Source of the DNA: Caecitellus pseudoparvulus
Taxonomy: Eukaryota > Bigyra: Bicosoecida
NCBI GenBank assembly: GCA_965644315.1
Contig: CBFFRQ010000061.1
Coordinates: forward strand, 79,114-143,113
Direction: 5' to 3'
DNA: 64,000 nucleotides
Positions within the stretch are counted from its first letter, which is position 1, and every line of letters begins with the position of its first letter. Of the stretch, positions 20,401 through 29,901 are shown piece by piece. The translations under genes were made by a program, and so were the position numbers. The notes below the pieces were generated by a model. The model made no database searches, had not been told where the DNA came from, and was given only the letters and a program-made list of their open reading frames with translations.

Positions 20401-21840
20401 CCTCTCCAACAGCAAGCGCCTCGCCAGCGCCGGGCCTCCGTTCTCATGCGAGCTGCAGTGGCCCACAAGCGATCTGCACCTCCGTTGTCAGGTGGGCCTC
20501 CGGACGAGGCTCCCCCTCCGGAAGCAGCGCCCACTCCAGGCAGCGCCAGCAAACCCAGCAACAAGAGCCACAAGTACCGTCTGTCTGCTCTAGCACCACC
20601 TCCGCAACCCAGGGACGGCTGTGAGCCTGGGGCGGGGCCCAGTACCCCACACAGCCTGATGGTGGGTGCCGCGCTTGCGCGTGTTCCAGAGGGCTTTGAC
20701 TCCGACTCGTCTGACAGCTCAGACTCCCCCAACTCAGACACGCGCGGCAAGGCAACCGCCCCGACAGTGGAAGATGAGGGGGGGAAGCCACGCGCCAGCC
20801 CCCCTCCCCCTCCTTCCCGTGGAGACGGTGCCGCTCACATGGCTGCATTGGCTGCACGGCACGGCAGAGCGCCACCGGCGGCGCCGAGCCGAACAGGAGC
20901 TCACACAGCCAAGCAGGGCGTGGTGACACGCGCAGCCTCGCCTGGCGGCGCCTCCCGCGCCCCTCCCCACATGCGCAGCAGCTCCGCGGACAGGTTCTCC
21001 AGAGTGCGTGCCGGCTCAGCTGCGGCACGGGCATCGTACATGGCCCCAGTGTCTGCTATCATGCCGTCTCCCCACAGTGGCGCTCGTCGCAGCAAGGGCA
21101 GGACTTCCATCCTGCCCACCTCCAGAGGCAAGCGCCAGTCTGTGCGCCCCTCGCTGCGGGGAGCTGCAGGGGTGGGAGGCAGGACCCCCAAGCGTGAGGA
21201 GGATGCAGGTTCGCCGTCTGAGCGGGAGCTGGTGACGATCCGGGTTGCGCCGCCGCCTGACGCGACCGCTGGTGCGGCTGCGGCACGTGATCGGCGCCGG
21301 GTGTCCACGCACGAGGCGCCCCCCCACGATGCGCAAGGATCGGTGGATGCCGCGCTGCAGAGCGCAGTGGACGCCCAAGGGCAGCACTTTCATTTTTCTC
21401 GCTTCCTGTCGTCCATGGGCGCGGAGCAACGGCACTCACTCATCTTGCAAGCCTGGGCACTGGCACAAGCCCAGCAAACGCTGCTGGGCTGCCTGGCAAT
21501 CACGCTTGTGCCGACGGTGTTCATTGTCACGCTCGGACTCATGTTGCTCAGCGACAACAAGCACGTCTTCTCCTTCAGAGCTGCAGAGCTTTCCCAGGTG
21601 GAGAACGGCTTTTGGTACTGCGGCATCAGCCTCGCCGCATACTGCATCGTCGCCCTCATCTTCGCCAGCCGACTGCACTCCCGCTTCAACCTGCAGATCT
21701 CAGGGCAAGTTTCAGCACTGCTCAGTGCCCGCCACCTCATCATCATCACATGGACATTCCTCTTCCTCTTCGCTGTGCATTACCTTGTGCAGCGGTCGCC
21801 AGCCAGCATTCTGCCGTGGGCTGAGCGGACTGCCAGCTGA
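14470..21840 (+). CDS. Very large multipass membrane protein with Cys-rich clusters and disordered loops (unrecognised)
   Basis: One open frame of 2456 codons from ATG 14470; not recognised. About eleven hydrophobic helices lie in three groups: ~590-764 (four), ~1131-1373 (four) and ~2338-2441 (three, at the C-terminus). Two groups are followed by Cys clusters (~766-835 with CLCCACGC and CCCGPCLGC; ~1215-1277 with CLRCCSAVAC). A third Cys cluster is at ~1506-1524 (CCGCCACP). These could be palmitoylated or metal-binding. Long Ser/Pro/Arg linkers (for example ~840-1100, ~1600-2300) look disordered. An in-frame GTGGGT...CCACAG segment (14761-14826, 66 nt) is a probable unspliced intron; another may lie near 15700-15960, where the translation becomes Cys/Trp-rich. 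The stop is 6 bp from that of the converging gene. Transporter or channel roles are possible but unsupported. Confidence 0.65.
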   Translation: MASRRRSSIFDPSTPRMRVSASPSRRRATSRQSISVALGAFAAAGAKPLASGPSLPAAGSTGSHRNRPLHGSSGPSSSPAHGRSGPALTSTPSMRPKVGLPGQADRVLKRARCGSVVPQTFTARLAEAQAKPAAAYTAPRATAERIGKRLSHVMRLASASIYRKASLTDADAEERGLADAQTSFTLKALGPGQLRWLVQEIVLNDEIGVMTLLGETQCLVERLFGAVGQGLLPVDEQCDRFDFGLELAAAGGWTGVLRSVDDPAHSQWWFTWQNNMRNAALIAAEAAEEAGPAPSKAQDALSTLSGATGSSDGSAGSSSPQLRGKSVGRMPKSLARFDSSRSILSSDGKDGGAAPSDQPAPLAKLLPGKVYSLVPAWQEYTTEHGANALSSPGLLFTTFTAYFAPDLAEALFPARPGTVAACACNRTCPAAALAWLLGGCHVDGWASPALSPFHCVVSLWRGACACCAPSRCNVSCGNPALALRPRYSRPGEGGGEAARIALLQAAVAAKLPATPSASFLATHNGLNAPHSEAGDQDKDEKQDAGGLSTLAEVAEEGDADDTAALPLGPLPTDAPAVQLQPPPGATLARWAGLWCFLMFTIATLAFALTQYPAQLDAIPADVYLTRTDRRAQAANQTTPDAQLGPGADLQQPHSPLQAYLTSLTGIATLIRSCIVMFGVVLSLDAPMVLVSSAYSHPRLPLRLACFGHITKALLATALVVVLPWLALTNDAVGDALPDAMGGLILILPFVLPGVGQALRTVLYALSPWCSVAGVGSPSCWRQGRLCLSGQGAMHSGLFCHSSPCLCCACGCFPGGDEDTAACCCGPCLGCAQGNTSSARRVRVQSFSAKKSGQRVNKAEALRSSRPRTSLKGARTQVGSASAVTWALDAHLVTPSPTQGVEMAPCSRKSRSSQMSDVPMRRDGQGPDRAASRASRAVANPLHAARGGAPGLRGGLKGGGRSSSPRRRRSSVSEPPHMRHGATRTSTVVAHGSPLPSSSGDGDRKETPAAAPTNTQSRRARFAAAASSAPAEHSDTPKRGSQSGQMLRTAMSKSRRYLFGATVDEEAKAYAKRERRDKAHMTAVSMRHLPLGGGKRASIRMTESIAAIKGVLTEFGLHALNAVATHERLVARRLVVCLLLMVGIACHAVASIYLPQLAVREKNTPQAQIGLFCVYKAVCLALFHLLITVLPWYARTGMAGPPRSSTASILGTTAGACLRCCSAVACFEEQEGGVNRPRAESAPGVRRRVQPGALSSSPAQVCARRTCGGICFGCAPRSIPAWNIDAQWLGVLLWPVNFRAFYGSSGRLEALSSLVPDPWFNTAVITYTSFLLHLLETLGFLSMTPDIASNGTFAAVLIIELLSLGVVHFSWLQVSWRDVFIYGHSWYGLVLKAQDDQYMRDPSDEGHDTCSFVGPFLRRIAMVLAMTPRMADLELWTVLADVSAEVDTDALGAMNAWVQHQGAAATRLAVGVPASAPQHATAVSAGDDSVQVRVPYVPPLPSRRQQMFCCGCCACPRAVQQTCGRPAYATEAEATAAEHDALVKSVGEADVISAMWRAAVSGAARGGRLAAARCVQMLAAGDGTELNLAELFDGDPPKVGGGTLQRDRSCTSSSLSEGWVVDEDGKAGLGLWSPRAGTMQTPTRALRLSQEEGVLPIDPVDHAQTPPEQAPAAASQPAADRRTRARTASQRKLDSPSEGDEAVNSDSSPDSPSDSKESVSSSNPLVVATPSETADEVPESTVVNPLAAASTTSSGGLEGSADGPAPAGDSKKTPPTDAAAATADSHSSAPQPGDGMQLNPMAAALRKARKGSAAGDAGAAAASPSAGETPAAPSEDEGLGKHHDDTKRMRGMKLFARAASSRGRGRGRRRRASLAVTTAQNGATSASTPRLVLEGGEGGPRRSFDGGQADAAFLKQVDAMRRTERSKRDSSALLSTPMGGGMDLVGHEERRAAPAPTRTRPQGRQASRQQQAPLKQQAPLQQQAPRQRRASVLMRAAVAHKRSAPPLSGGPPDEAPPPEAAPTPGSASKPSNKSHKYRLSALAPPPQPRDGCEPGAGPSTPHSLMVGAALARVPEGFDSDSSDSSDSPNSDTRGKATAPTVEDEGGKPRASPPPPPSRGDGAAHMAALAARHGRAPPAAPSRTGAHTAKQGVVTRAASPGGASRAPPHMRSSSADRFSRVRAGSAAARASYMAPVSAIMPSPHSGARRSKGRTSILPTSRGKRQSVRPSLRGAAGVGGRTPKREEDAGSPSERELVTIRVAPPPDATAGAAAARDRRRVSTHEAPPHDAQGSVDAALQSAVDAQGQHFHFSRFLSSMGAEQRHSLILQAWALAQAQQTLLGCLAITLVPTVFIVTLGLMLLSDNKHVFSFRAAELSQVENGFWYCGISLAAYCIVALIFASRLHSRFNLQISGQVSALLSARHLIIITWTFLFLFAVHYLVQRSPASILPWAERTAS

Positions 21841-21846
21841 GGCGGC

Positions 21847-24284
21847 TCACTGGGTGTGCTGGCAGGTGTCAAACACCCACGTCTCGGGGCGCCCCGAGTC
21901 CCCGTACGGGCAAAGGCCGCCGACAAACGTTCGCAGTACATACAGGCTGCCCGCCAGCGCCCCTGCCGCAACAATGAATGTGTAGTATTTGAAGCGCGTC
22001 TCCCACGCTCGCAGCAGGCGAATGGAAAACAGCTCCATGCGCAGTGCAGCCAGCACCCACAGGTCCGCTGAGGCTGGCCGGCCGCTCACGCTTTGTAGGG
22101 TGGGAGAAGGGCTCGAGTGCGATTCATGGGGTGCTGCTGTGTGGTGGGTGGGCGTCTGCACGTCGCTTGGGTTGCGGGGCTCGCCAGCTGGAGTGTACAG
22201 GCCAGAGCAGCTGCCAGAAGTTGCGGGCCATGAGCCATCTTGGGTGCCTTGGAGGGACCTTGTGGATGTGGCGGGCGGCAAAGCGCCCTGCGTCTGCCCG
22301 GGGACTTGGGCATTGAACGCGCTGGCCCGCGACTGCTGCAGCACCAGAGCCAGCGGAACGGGCTCCCACACAAACTCCGTCTCCCACTGCACCTCCTGCT
22401 GCAGTTCAGCCCTTAGGTTTGCCCGAGCCACTTCCACAGATCTTGAGTGGGGACTCAGACATACCGGTGAGCAACTGCAAAACGCTGCTTGGGCAGGGGG
22501 ACCCTGAGACTCTGATCTAGTAGGCTGTGGAGAGGCAGGCGTCGAACCAGCTTCCCCTCCCTTGAGCACGCTCTCCTTTTCCTGTACAGCTCCGCGCCCA
22601 ACTGCCGGTTGGGCGTCATCCAACACAACTGGCGCCTGGGGCTCAGCAGATGCGATCGTCACGCGGGAGATTGAGCCGCGGGAAGGCATTCGAGTGGAGC
22701 TCCACCGACGGGTGGGCAGCAGCAAGAATCGCGAAGACGCTCGAGGGGTCGAGTCTGCTTGCGCTGCAATGCAAGACTGCATGTCTGATGCAGTGACAGA
22801 GTTGTACTGCACTCCACAACACCGCACCATGGCATAGTACCCGAGCGCATACCCGACATCGGTGAGGGACTCGATGACGAGCTGCAGAATGACTCGGACC
22901 ACAACGTCCCAGGCGGACAGCGGCGTGCCGCCGGGTATGGGGGGAATTCTGAAGACGAGGGTGACGGGAAGCGACAGGAGGATGCCAATGTCCTCAAACA
23001 TTGTCTCCAGCAACATAAACTGTACCCACGCACGGTTCTCAGGTCGCCCATGCTTGCGCTTCCGGTCCAGCCCGCCACACATTCGCCCGCAGCACTGCAC
23101 GTAGCAGTCGTCGCGCGCGAGCATGCTCATGCGCATGAGGAGCTCGATGCCTGACAGCAAGATCGACACGCCCACTGTCTCCCATAGCGTTTCCATATTT
23201 GTGGCCAAGAAGCGGCCCACCATGGAGGAGAGCACGACGGGGCCCAGCATCGCCGTCAGCATGCGGTCCAGTGGGAAGTCGCCCTCCATCCAGAACCGCG
23301 CCGCCGTGCGCACAGCACCCACTGGGATCTCAATCAGGAGCGGGAAGGCGACCAGGCGGATGATGATGCGAGTTGAGCTGGAGCCTGTGCTGAATGCTGG
23401 CGTCACAAACTCGAGAAGCACGACGGCCACGATGCTGGTCAGCAAGAGGGAGAGCAGGGACAGCTTGATCGGGCTGCTGACCAGTCCCTTGAGAACCCCA
23501 CTGTACATGTACGGGGTCACCCACGCCGGGATGACTTGCACAATAAAACCCCCCAGCAGGATGACGGACCTGGCCACGTCGCGCTGTGCCTCAGACTGCG
23601 GCAGGGACAACCAGTACAGGGAGCCCCCGAACACGAGCATGGTGGGCAGGACACCGGAGAGGAACACGTACAGGACACGGTCCCACCGCACCCACTTGAA
23701 ATTTGCAAAGTGCATGGTCACCATGGTCGTCAAACACAGCCCGGATAGCGTGCTGCCGACACCCGTGAAGAGGATGTCGTGCCACAGCTGTGGCTCGGAC
23801 AGCGGCGTGTCGGTGGACAGCAGCCCCGAAATGATGCCTGCATACTGCGTCCCATTTGAGGATACTTCGATGCCTTGCTGGACTGCGCAGGTCCAAGGGC
23901 GGCAGGCGGTGTGCTCCCTGTGCAGAGGCCTGCGCCCCCGCTTGCCGTCGTTGCCGGCGCTTGCGAGCGAAGAGCACCAGAGCCAGTGCCTGCTCAGCAA
24001 CCAACGCACCTGCGAACTTCCACTTCCCCGTGCTATACGCGTACTGCAAGCCGACAGAGGCACTCAAGAGTATGCCTAGAGAAAGAGTCAGAAACTTCAC
24101 CTCCACCGCGTGCCGCCTGTGTTGTGCAGGCGATGCCAAGGGGCGGTGTGCGGGACAGGTCGCTGGGACCTTGGCAACCTGCCCCAGCGAAAGCCCAGCG
24201 TACGCACAGGGTTTTCCACAGGAGAGCTTCAGGGGCGTTCCCAGCGTAGAACATGTTCTTCGTAGGCATTGAGGATGTCATCAT
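21847..24284 (-). CDS. Multipass membrane protein, ~11-12 helices (unrecognised), 3 exons
   Basis: Inferred exons are 24284-24208, 24116-24010 and 23873-21847 (introns 91 and 136 nt, both GTGCGT donors); phases 2 and 1 close exactly and yield 736 residues. A short polar N-terminus (MMTSSMPTKNMFYAGN) precedes a first helix (FLTLSLGILLSASVGLQYA). About ten further helices run to residue ~460, including VLYVFLSGVLPTMLVFGG and LSLLSLLLTSIVAVVLLEF. A Cys-rich loop (CYVQCCGRMCGG) and a basic patch interrupt them. A Ser/Pro-rich loop of ~200 residues precedes one last helix (YYTFIVAAGALAGSLYVL) close to the C-terminus. No family was recognised. It converges, with 6 bp between stops, on the other large membrane protein; no sequence relationship between the two was evident beyond hydrophobicity and Cys loops. 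Confidence 0.65.
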
Positions 24285-24687
24285 GTCCCCTTCCAGGCCT
24301 CAAGGGCAGGCTGGGCAGGCGCTAAGCAATCGACCTCCGCTCGCCGCCGCCTTTCCCCGCAGAGATGAGAAAGCCCCACCCAGTCTGGAGATCTCCACCT
24401 CGCGGGTGGTGCTGTTCTTAAGCGGGGCCCTGGACTGCTGCTGAAGCCGGAGCTTGCGGGTCAAGCTGCTGGGGGCGCTTGGGGGTTGCTGGGTTTTGTC
24501 CGCAATTTCCTTGTGCTGGAAGGGCACTTGCTGCTTCCTCCTTCCACGTCACCTTGCTGTGGAAGCGCTGAGCACGCTCACCGCACGAGCAAGGCGCGGC
24601 ACAGTGACGATGGGGTGCCACATTGCAGGGACACACAAATTACCCACACTGTCTGGCAGAAGCCCTCCCAGGTCCACGCCTTCCACC
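24285..24687. promoter_or_regulatory. Divergent intergenic region, multipass membrane gene / LRRC40-like gene
   Basis: A 403-bp gap between two oppositely starting genes; it must contain both promoters. A frame open upstream of the LRR gene's ATG is hydrophobic/Cys-rich and unlike the LRR N-terminus, so it is treated as non-coding. No known motif was recognised. Confidence 0.4.
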
Positions 24688-27650
24688 ATGGCTGCCCGGC
24701 GGACTGGCGCTCGAGGCCGCGGCCCGCACGCGTTGCATCAGGCCGCACCTGCAGCAACTGGCGCTGGCGCCGTGCAGGCTGCCCTCAAACGGGCGTTCTC
24801 CACTGGCAGCACGGTGCTGGCAAACTTGGGGCTTGGGGAATGGCCTGCAGCACTCTTTGATCCTTCAGTGCTGGCAGAGGAGGCGGACAAGTGGTGGGAA
24901 GTCGCAGCTTTGACCAAGGTGGACGCCAGTGGCAATCAGTTGACCAGCCTGCCCGACTCGATCCAAGCACTGAAAGAGCTCGTCGTGCTCATCCTGCACC
25001 ACAATGCGATCGGTTACGTGTCCCCTGCAGTGGGAGCCTTGGAAGCGCTGCAGGTTCTTGATCTCGGCAGGTACGGCACCTGACCCGAGCTGGCGTTACT
25101 CTGGCGTTACACGTTTTCCGCACCAGCACGCCTTCCCTCGCGATGCAGCAACGCTTTGCAAAGCATTCCTGAAGATATTGGGTACTGTACTTCACTCCGC
25201 AAGCTTGTAGTGAGCGGAAATCCAGGACTGGATTCCCTCCCTTCCAGCCTGGCTGAGCTGGTGCACCTGGACACACTGCACGCAGCGGGATGTAGGCTGC
25301 AGGCCCTGCCAGCGTCTCTGGGTGCCTGCACGGCCTTGCAGCATGTGGACGTGTCCATGAATGCGTTGTCTTCCCTTCCATCCACAATGGCGGATTGCAC
25401 TGCCCTTGTGCAGCTGGACGCGTCTCGGAACCGCCTGGCAGACTTGCCGCCTGGTCTCATGGCCAAGTGGCACGCTCTGGCAGTGCTGAACCTGCGCGAA
25501 AACAGGCTACGCACTTTCCCCACTCTGCCAGCTGGCACGTGCCTGCACACGCTGCAGCTTGGTTTCAACGCTCTGGCTGGGCCGGTTGCTGGGGACGCTC
25601 TGCTGCCCGCCAGTGGGCTTGGTGTGCTGGACTTGTCAGGTACGTGGCGCTGAGGGCAGTTGCCCAGGCAGGCAGCAGCGCTGCTCACCCCAAGTGCCTG
25701 CAGCACGCCATGGCACCCCTCTCCTTTTCCACAGACAATGCCATCACTGAGCTGGACCAGAACCTGTGGCTCCTCACCGCTCTGCACACGCTGGACCTGC
25801 GCAACAACGACTTGAACGGCCTGCCGCCCACACTGGGCTTCGCGCCTGCTCTCACACGGGTATCTCTTGAAGGCAACCCCTTGCGCTCCATTCGCCGCTC
25901 CCTCGTCTCTGGCTCCGTGGAGTCGCTGAAGGGTTTTCTGCGTTCCCGGGCATCCGAGGCGCTGGCTGCAGCCTGTGAAGCCACGCTGGCCCAGCAGGCT
26001 GGTGCTCCTGGGACCTCGGAGGGGGCCCAAGCGACAACGTACACTGGTGGTGCAGGGTCGGGTTCCTTTGACGCCCTGCATGACGCACGGGATGCGACTG
26101 CATCGGGCGTGCTGGACCTGAGCGGGAGGCAACTGCCCGAGGTGCCAGCACCTGTGTGGGCCGCGCTGGCTCAACTCAACGCCCAGGCGCAGGACACGAG
26201 CGGCGCCTCACTGGGACCTGATGGCAAAGAGCTGACTGGAGGGGCGCTGGTGTTCGGTGGGGGTCGCAGCGGCTACGCGGGCGGGCAGGTGCAGGCGCGT
26301 GGCACGAACGCCATCCACACGTTGGACTTTTCAGGGAACGCCCTGGCAGACGCGGCAGACGGAGACACGCAGCACATCCTGCCCTTCAACGCGCCCGAGT
26401 TCCTCCCCGCCGTCACGTGCGTGCGGCTGGCCGGCAACGCTGCCCTGTCCCTGCTGCCACCCCCCCTGGGAGCCTTTGCCCGTCTCAGCGTGTTGGACAT
26501 CAGCGACACACGGCTGCGATGGGAGGGGCTGGATGGCGTGCTGATGGTGCCAGATGCAGAGGGCGGCATGGCGCCTGCCCCCGCCTGTGCCACCTTGCGC
26601 GAGCTGCGAGCGAGCCGGTGCGACCTGCGCCGCATGCCCTCGGCACTCGCCCTGTGCCCCCGCCTGGCCGTGCTGGACCTGTCTTACAACAGCATTGACG
26701 TGGAGGAGGGTGTGGATGATGACACGCTGCTGCTGCCGAGCCTGACAGTGCTGAACCTCAGCAACAACCGCCTCTCCTGCGTTCCATCGCCACTCCTCGC
26801 ACTGCCCCGCCTCAGCCAGCTGAACCTGGAGAACAACAACATCTCGCACGTCCCTCCCGCCCTGGGCACGGCATCCCAGCTCAAGGCCCTGCAACTGGCA
26901 GGGAACCCCAGTCGCCTCTTGCGACCTGCTGTCCTGGCCAAGGGCACTCCTGCCATCCTGGACTTCCTCTGCAGCCGCCTGCCGCCAGGAGACCCCGCCG
27001 CTGAAAGCGCTGCCAAGCTGCGGTCACAGCTGGAGCAGACCCTGCAGCAGCGCGAAGCGCAGGAGAGTGCCGCAGCCGCGGCAGCAGCGGCGGCAGCTGC
27101 CGAGGCCACGTATGACCGCAGCATCGCGGGGAAGATTGGTGCCTCACACGCTGGAGCTGGCCGCAGCATGGCAACTGCCATTCCAGCACACGGCAGCTCA
27201 GGTCCACGAGCACTTGGCAGCGGGCACTCTGCAGGCCCTTCCAGTGCTCTGCATGCCCCCCCGTCCCACCGAGAGCGTCAGCCTCGGGAGTACCAGGAGC
27301 ACCCAACCCGAGTAGCGCAGCCGGAGAAACACGCTCACTCACACCAGCACCCGGCAGTGCACCTTGACCCTGGCCGGTACCGAGCGCCAGTCGCAGCAGC
27401 TACATCGCAGCCAGCGCAGCCTGCCTCTGAACGACCGCTGCCACACCAGGCAGCACAGCAGGCGGCCCCCGCTCGCCAAGACGCCGCAGCGCCGTCACGG
27501 TCGGAACGTGACATCGCACAGGACATGCTGCGTGTGGAGGGGCAGCTGTCAGGGGGCGGGGTGTCCAAGGTGAGGGCAATGAGTCTCAAGCGAGAGCTGG
27601 CGAAGCTGCGCGCAGAGCTGAGTGCGCGGCGCAATGGTGGCCGCAGGTGA
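24688..27650 (+). CDS. Leucine-rich-repeat protein, LRRC40-like
   Basis: Exons 24688-25070, 25149-25639 and 25735-27650 (introns 78 and 95 nt; GTACGG and GTACGT donors; phases 2 and 1) join within the repeats, restoring LGSNALQSIPEDIG and LDLSDNAITELD, and give 929 residues. The N-terminal part (ALKRAFSTGSTVLANLGL, then DKWWEVAALTKVDASGNQL) follows the LRRC40 pattern. About 15 LRRs (LxxLxLxxNxL, many of the SDS22/ras-suppressor type) fill residues ~70-720, in two blocks separated by a Gly/Ala-rich stretch. Poly-Ala (~740) and a disordered Pro/His/Gln region precede a basic helical C-terminus (KVRAMSLKRELAKLRAEL). Human LRRC40 is ~600 residues, so this one is much longer. Likely a cytosolic or nuclear interaction scaffold; partners unknown. 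ATG 24688 sits in CCACCATGG context. Confidence 0.82.
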
Positions 27651-27793
27651 AGCATCGGCGTGCATTGTCCGGCGAGGATGGCGTCCAAAGTGCCACCACA
27701 GGAGTCAGTAGAGCGGCAGCGTGACAATGCAAGAGGGTCCCGTAGGCGCGCAGGTGACGTGCACCGGGAGACAAGCGTGCAGTTCCACCGCGC

Positions 27794-29592
27794 TCAGTCC
27801 TTGCGGCTCTTCTTCTTGCTGCTCTTGGTCTTGTCGTCTGCGGCGGCGGAGCCTGGGGAGGTCTCCAGGGAGCGCTTCTTGGCCTTCTTCTCCTTCTTGG
27901 CGGACTTGACCTTCTTGTCCTTCTTCTCCTTCTTCTCCTTCTTGGCCTTCTTGGCAGACTTGACGACGTCCGTGCCGTCGTCCGAATCATCCGACGCGTC
28001 CACGTCGGCGCCGCCAGCAGCAGAGGCAGCAGCAGGAGCGGGTGTGGCAGGGGCAGGGGGCGCAGCAGAGGCCTTCTCCTCCTCCGTGATGGGGGCGCCC
28101 GTGAGCGTGGGCAGGGTGGCCTTGCCCACGAACTCCGCCTTCCACCCCTCAGGCGTCTTCTCGTTGGGCTTGCCGTGCTTGTCCAGCAGGCCCTCCTTGA
28201 TCATCTTCTTCTTCTTCTGTGCCACGGGCCCCAGGCCCCAGCGGCGAGGGTACGTGTCGCGCTCCATGATCACACGCTTGATCTTGGCCACGACGCCGTG
28301 GTCGATGGTGGCCATGACGGCAGTGGTCATCTGCGCGATGCCCACGGCGATGGCCTCGCCCTTGGTGGTCATGAGCACGACCTCCTCGCCGACGCCGACG
28401 TCGTCAGCGAAACGCAGGAGGCCAGGCACCATGAGCTTGGCGCCGTAGCAGATGGCGTTGACAGCGGAGTCCTTCACGACGATGCGCTTGTAGCTGGTGA
28501 GCAGCAGCTCCAGCGGCTTGATCACGCGGCGCAGGTACTTCTCGTCCTTGTTGTTGTCGTACACCCACTGGGCGTCCAGGACGTCGTGCATGGTGACGAG
28601 GTGCTGGTTCTCGTTCATGGCGCCGGACCGCACGCGGCGCAGCTCCTCCATGTGGGCGCCAGTCTTGGTCAGCAGACCCAAGTGCACGCACAGGGTACGA
28701 ATGTACGTGCCGGCCTCGCAAGACACCCAGAAGACGCCCAGGTTGCGTTCGGCGTCGTACTGCACCAGCTTCGAGTCGTAAATGGTACGGATGCGCAGCT
28801 GGCGCTTGACGGCCGAGATGACAGGCGGCCGCTGGAACAGCGCGCCCGTCAGCGTGTCAATGGCCCGGTTGAGAGTTCCCTCCGAGTCCAAGGCAGAGTG
28901 CAGACGCACGATGGCCACGTACTCCTTACCAGCGCCCTGTGTGGGAGGAGGAGCAGGGGGCGGAAGTGCGAGGGTGGCCGGCAAGTGCACTGCACCAGGC
29001 GACACGAACCTGCTGGGACTTGACCAGGCGCGTGGCACGGTCAATGCAGACGATGAGGCAGCCTGTGACCTTGGGGTCCAGGGTGCCGCTGTGGCCAGTC
29101 TTCTCCACACGCAGGATTCGCTTGATCCACGCCACGACCTCGTGAGAGGATGGGTTGGCAGGCTTGTCCAGGTTAATGACGCCGTACTGAGTGTAGTCCT
29201 TGAGGGGGCGCTTCAGCGGCGAGTGCCCTGATGGGATGGGCGTGTAGTGGGACGTCCGCACGTTCAAGCGGTCATAGTTCTTCAGCAGCAGCGGCCACGA
29301 AGAGGTGTCCAGCACGGCTGGTGCAGAGCTGGGCTGGATGGCGAAGTCGCCCTCCTGAGCTGCTGCGTCCTTGGAAGTTGCTGCAAAGGCGGGAAGGGAT
29401 ATGTGTGTACTAGTATTCAAGCATCCAACGCAAATACGTGGCAAACGGCACCAGCAAGCGGGCCTGGGGGGCTATTGCAAGTGGACCAGCGGAACAGCGG
29501 AATATGGCTCAAGAGCAGCCGACACTCCCAGGCCCCCTGTCGCTGCAAAGAAGCTTCCAAGCTGCACGATGCACGATGCACGCACCTGACAT
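27794..29592 (-). CDS. CBF5: H/ACA snoRNP pseudouridine synthase (dyskerin/Cbf5)
   Basis: Inferred exons are 29592-29586 (only ATG TCA G), 29380-29010 and 28936-27794, with introns of 205 and 73 nt; 506 residues. The splice at 29380 gives [18 protein letters not shown], matching the family N-terminus. Dyskerin-like region: [15 protein letters not shown] at ~31; TruB catalytic loop [11 protein letters not shown] with the catalytic Asp at 104; [18 protein letters not shown]; then [20 protein letters not shown] domain ~265-345 ([32 protein letters not shown]). The C-terminus is an acidic and then lysine-rich KKE/KKD tail typical of nucleolar snoRNP proteins. Role: converts U to pseudouridine in rRNA/snRNA under H/ACA guide RNA direction, and stabilises telomerase RNA in some lineages. 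It shares a 309-bp divergent promoter region with USP14. Confidence 0.95.
27795..27965 (-). repeat. Lysine/acid low-complexity tail in Cbf5 coding sequence
   Basis: The C-terminal ~55 codons are dominated by KK-E/D and KKAKK units (AAG repeats read as ctt runs on the plus strand). The DDX21-like helicase has a very similar stretch at its N-terminus (plus coordinates ~47040-47135). Confidence 0.8.
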
Positions 29593-29901
29593 GCTGGGAG
29601 AGTCGGTGGTGAGCTCACAAGCCAGGGCCTGCGCCGTGGAGCTGGTGTGCTGAGAGGGCGTGCCGGGAGACTGGCGACACGAGAGCCGTGGCGGCTGACG
29701 GTGGCAGGCAGCAGGCGGGCTTGACCTGCGAAGGGGGTGCGTGAGCTGGCGCTGGGCTTTCAAAAGTGCTCCGGGTGCAAATCCGGAACATTGTCACCCC
29801 TGCCCGTCCCCGCGCAACACCCCTTCGGCAGAGCAACGCAGCTGTCCCAGCAGCACCGTTGTGTGCCCGGCAGCAGCTGGTGCGTCCCGAAGTCAGTCAG
29901 A
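29593..29901. promoter_or_regulatory. Divergent promoter region between Cbf5 and USP14
   Basis: A 309-bp interval between the Cbf5 and USP14 start codons must carry both transcription starts. No TATA element was recognised. A short T-arm-like hairpin around 29775-29795 was looked at as a tRNA remnant but lacks the rest of a cloverleaf. Confidence 0.45.

Noticed and set aside
29765-29800. T-arm-like hairpin resembling a tRNA 3' half
   Set aside because: No D-arm, anticodon arm or acceptor stem could be paired around it.
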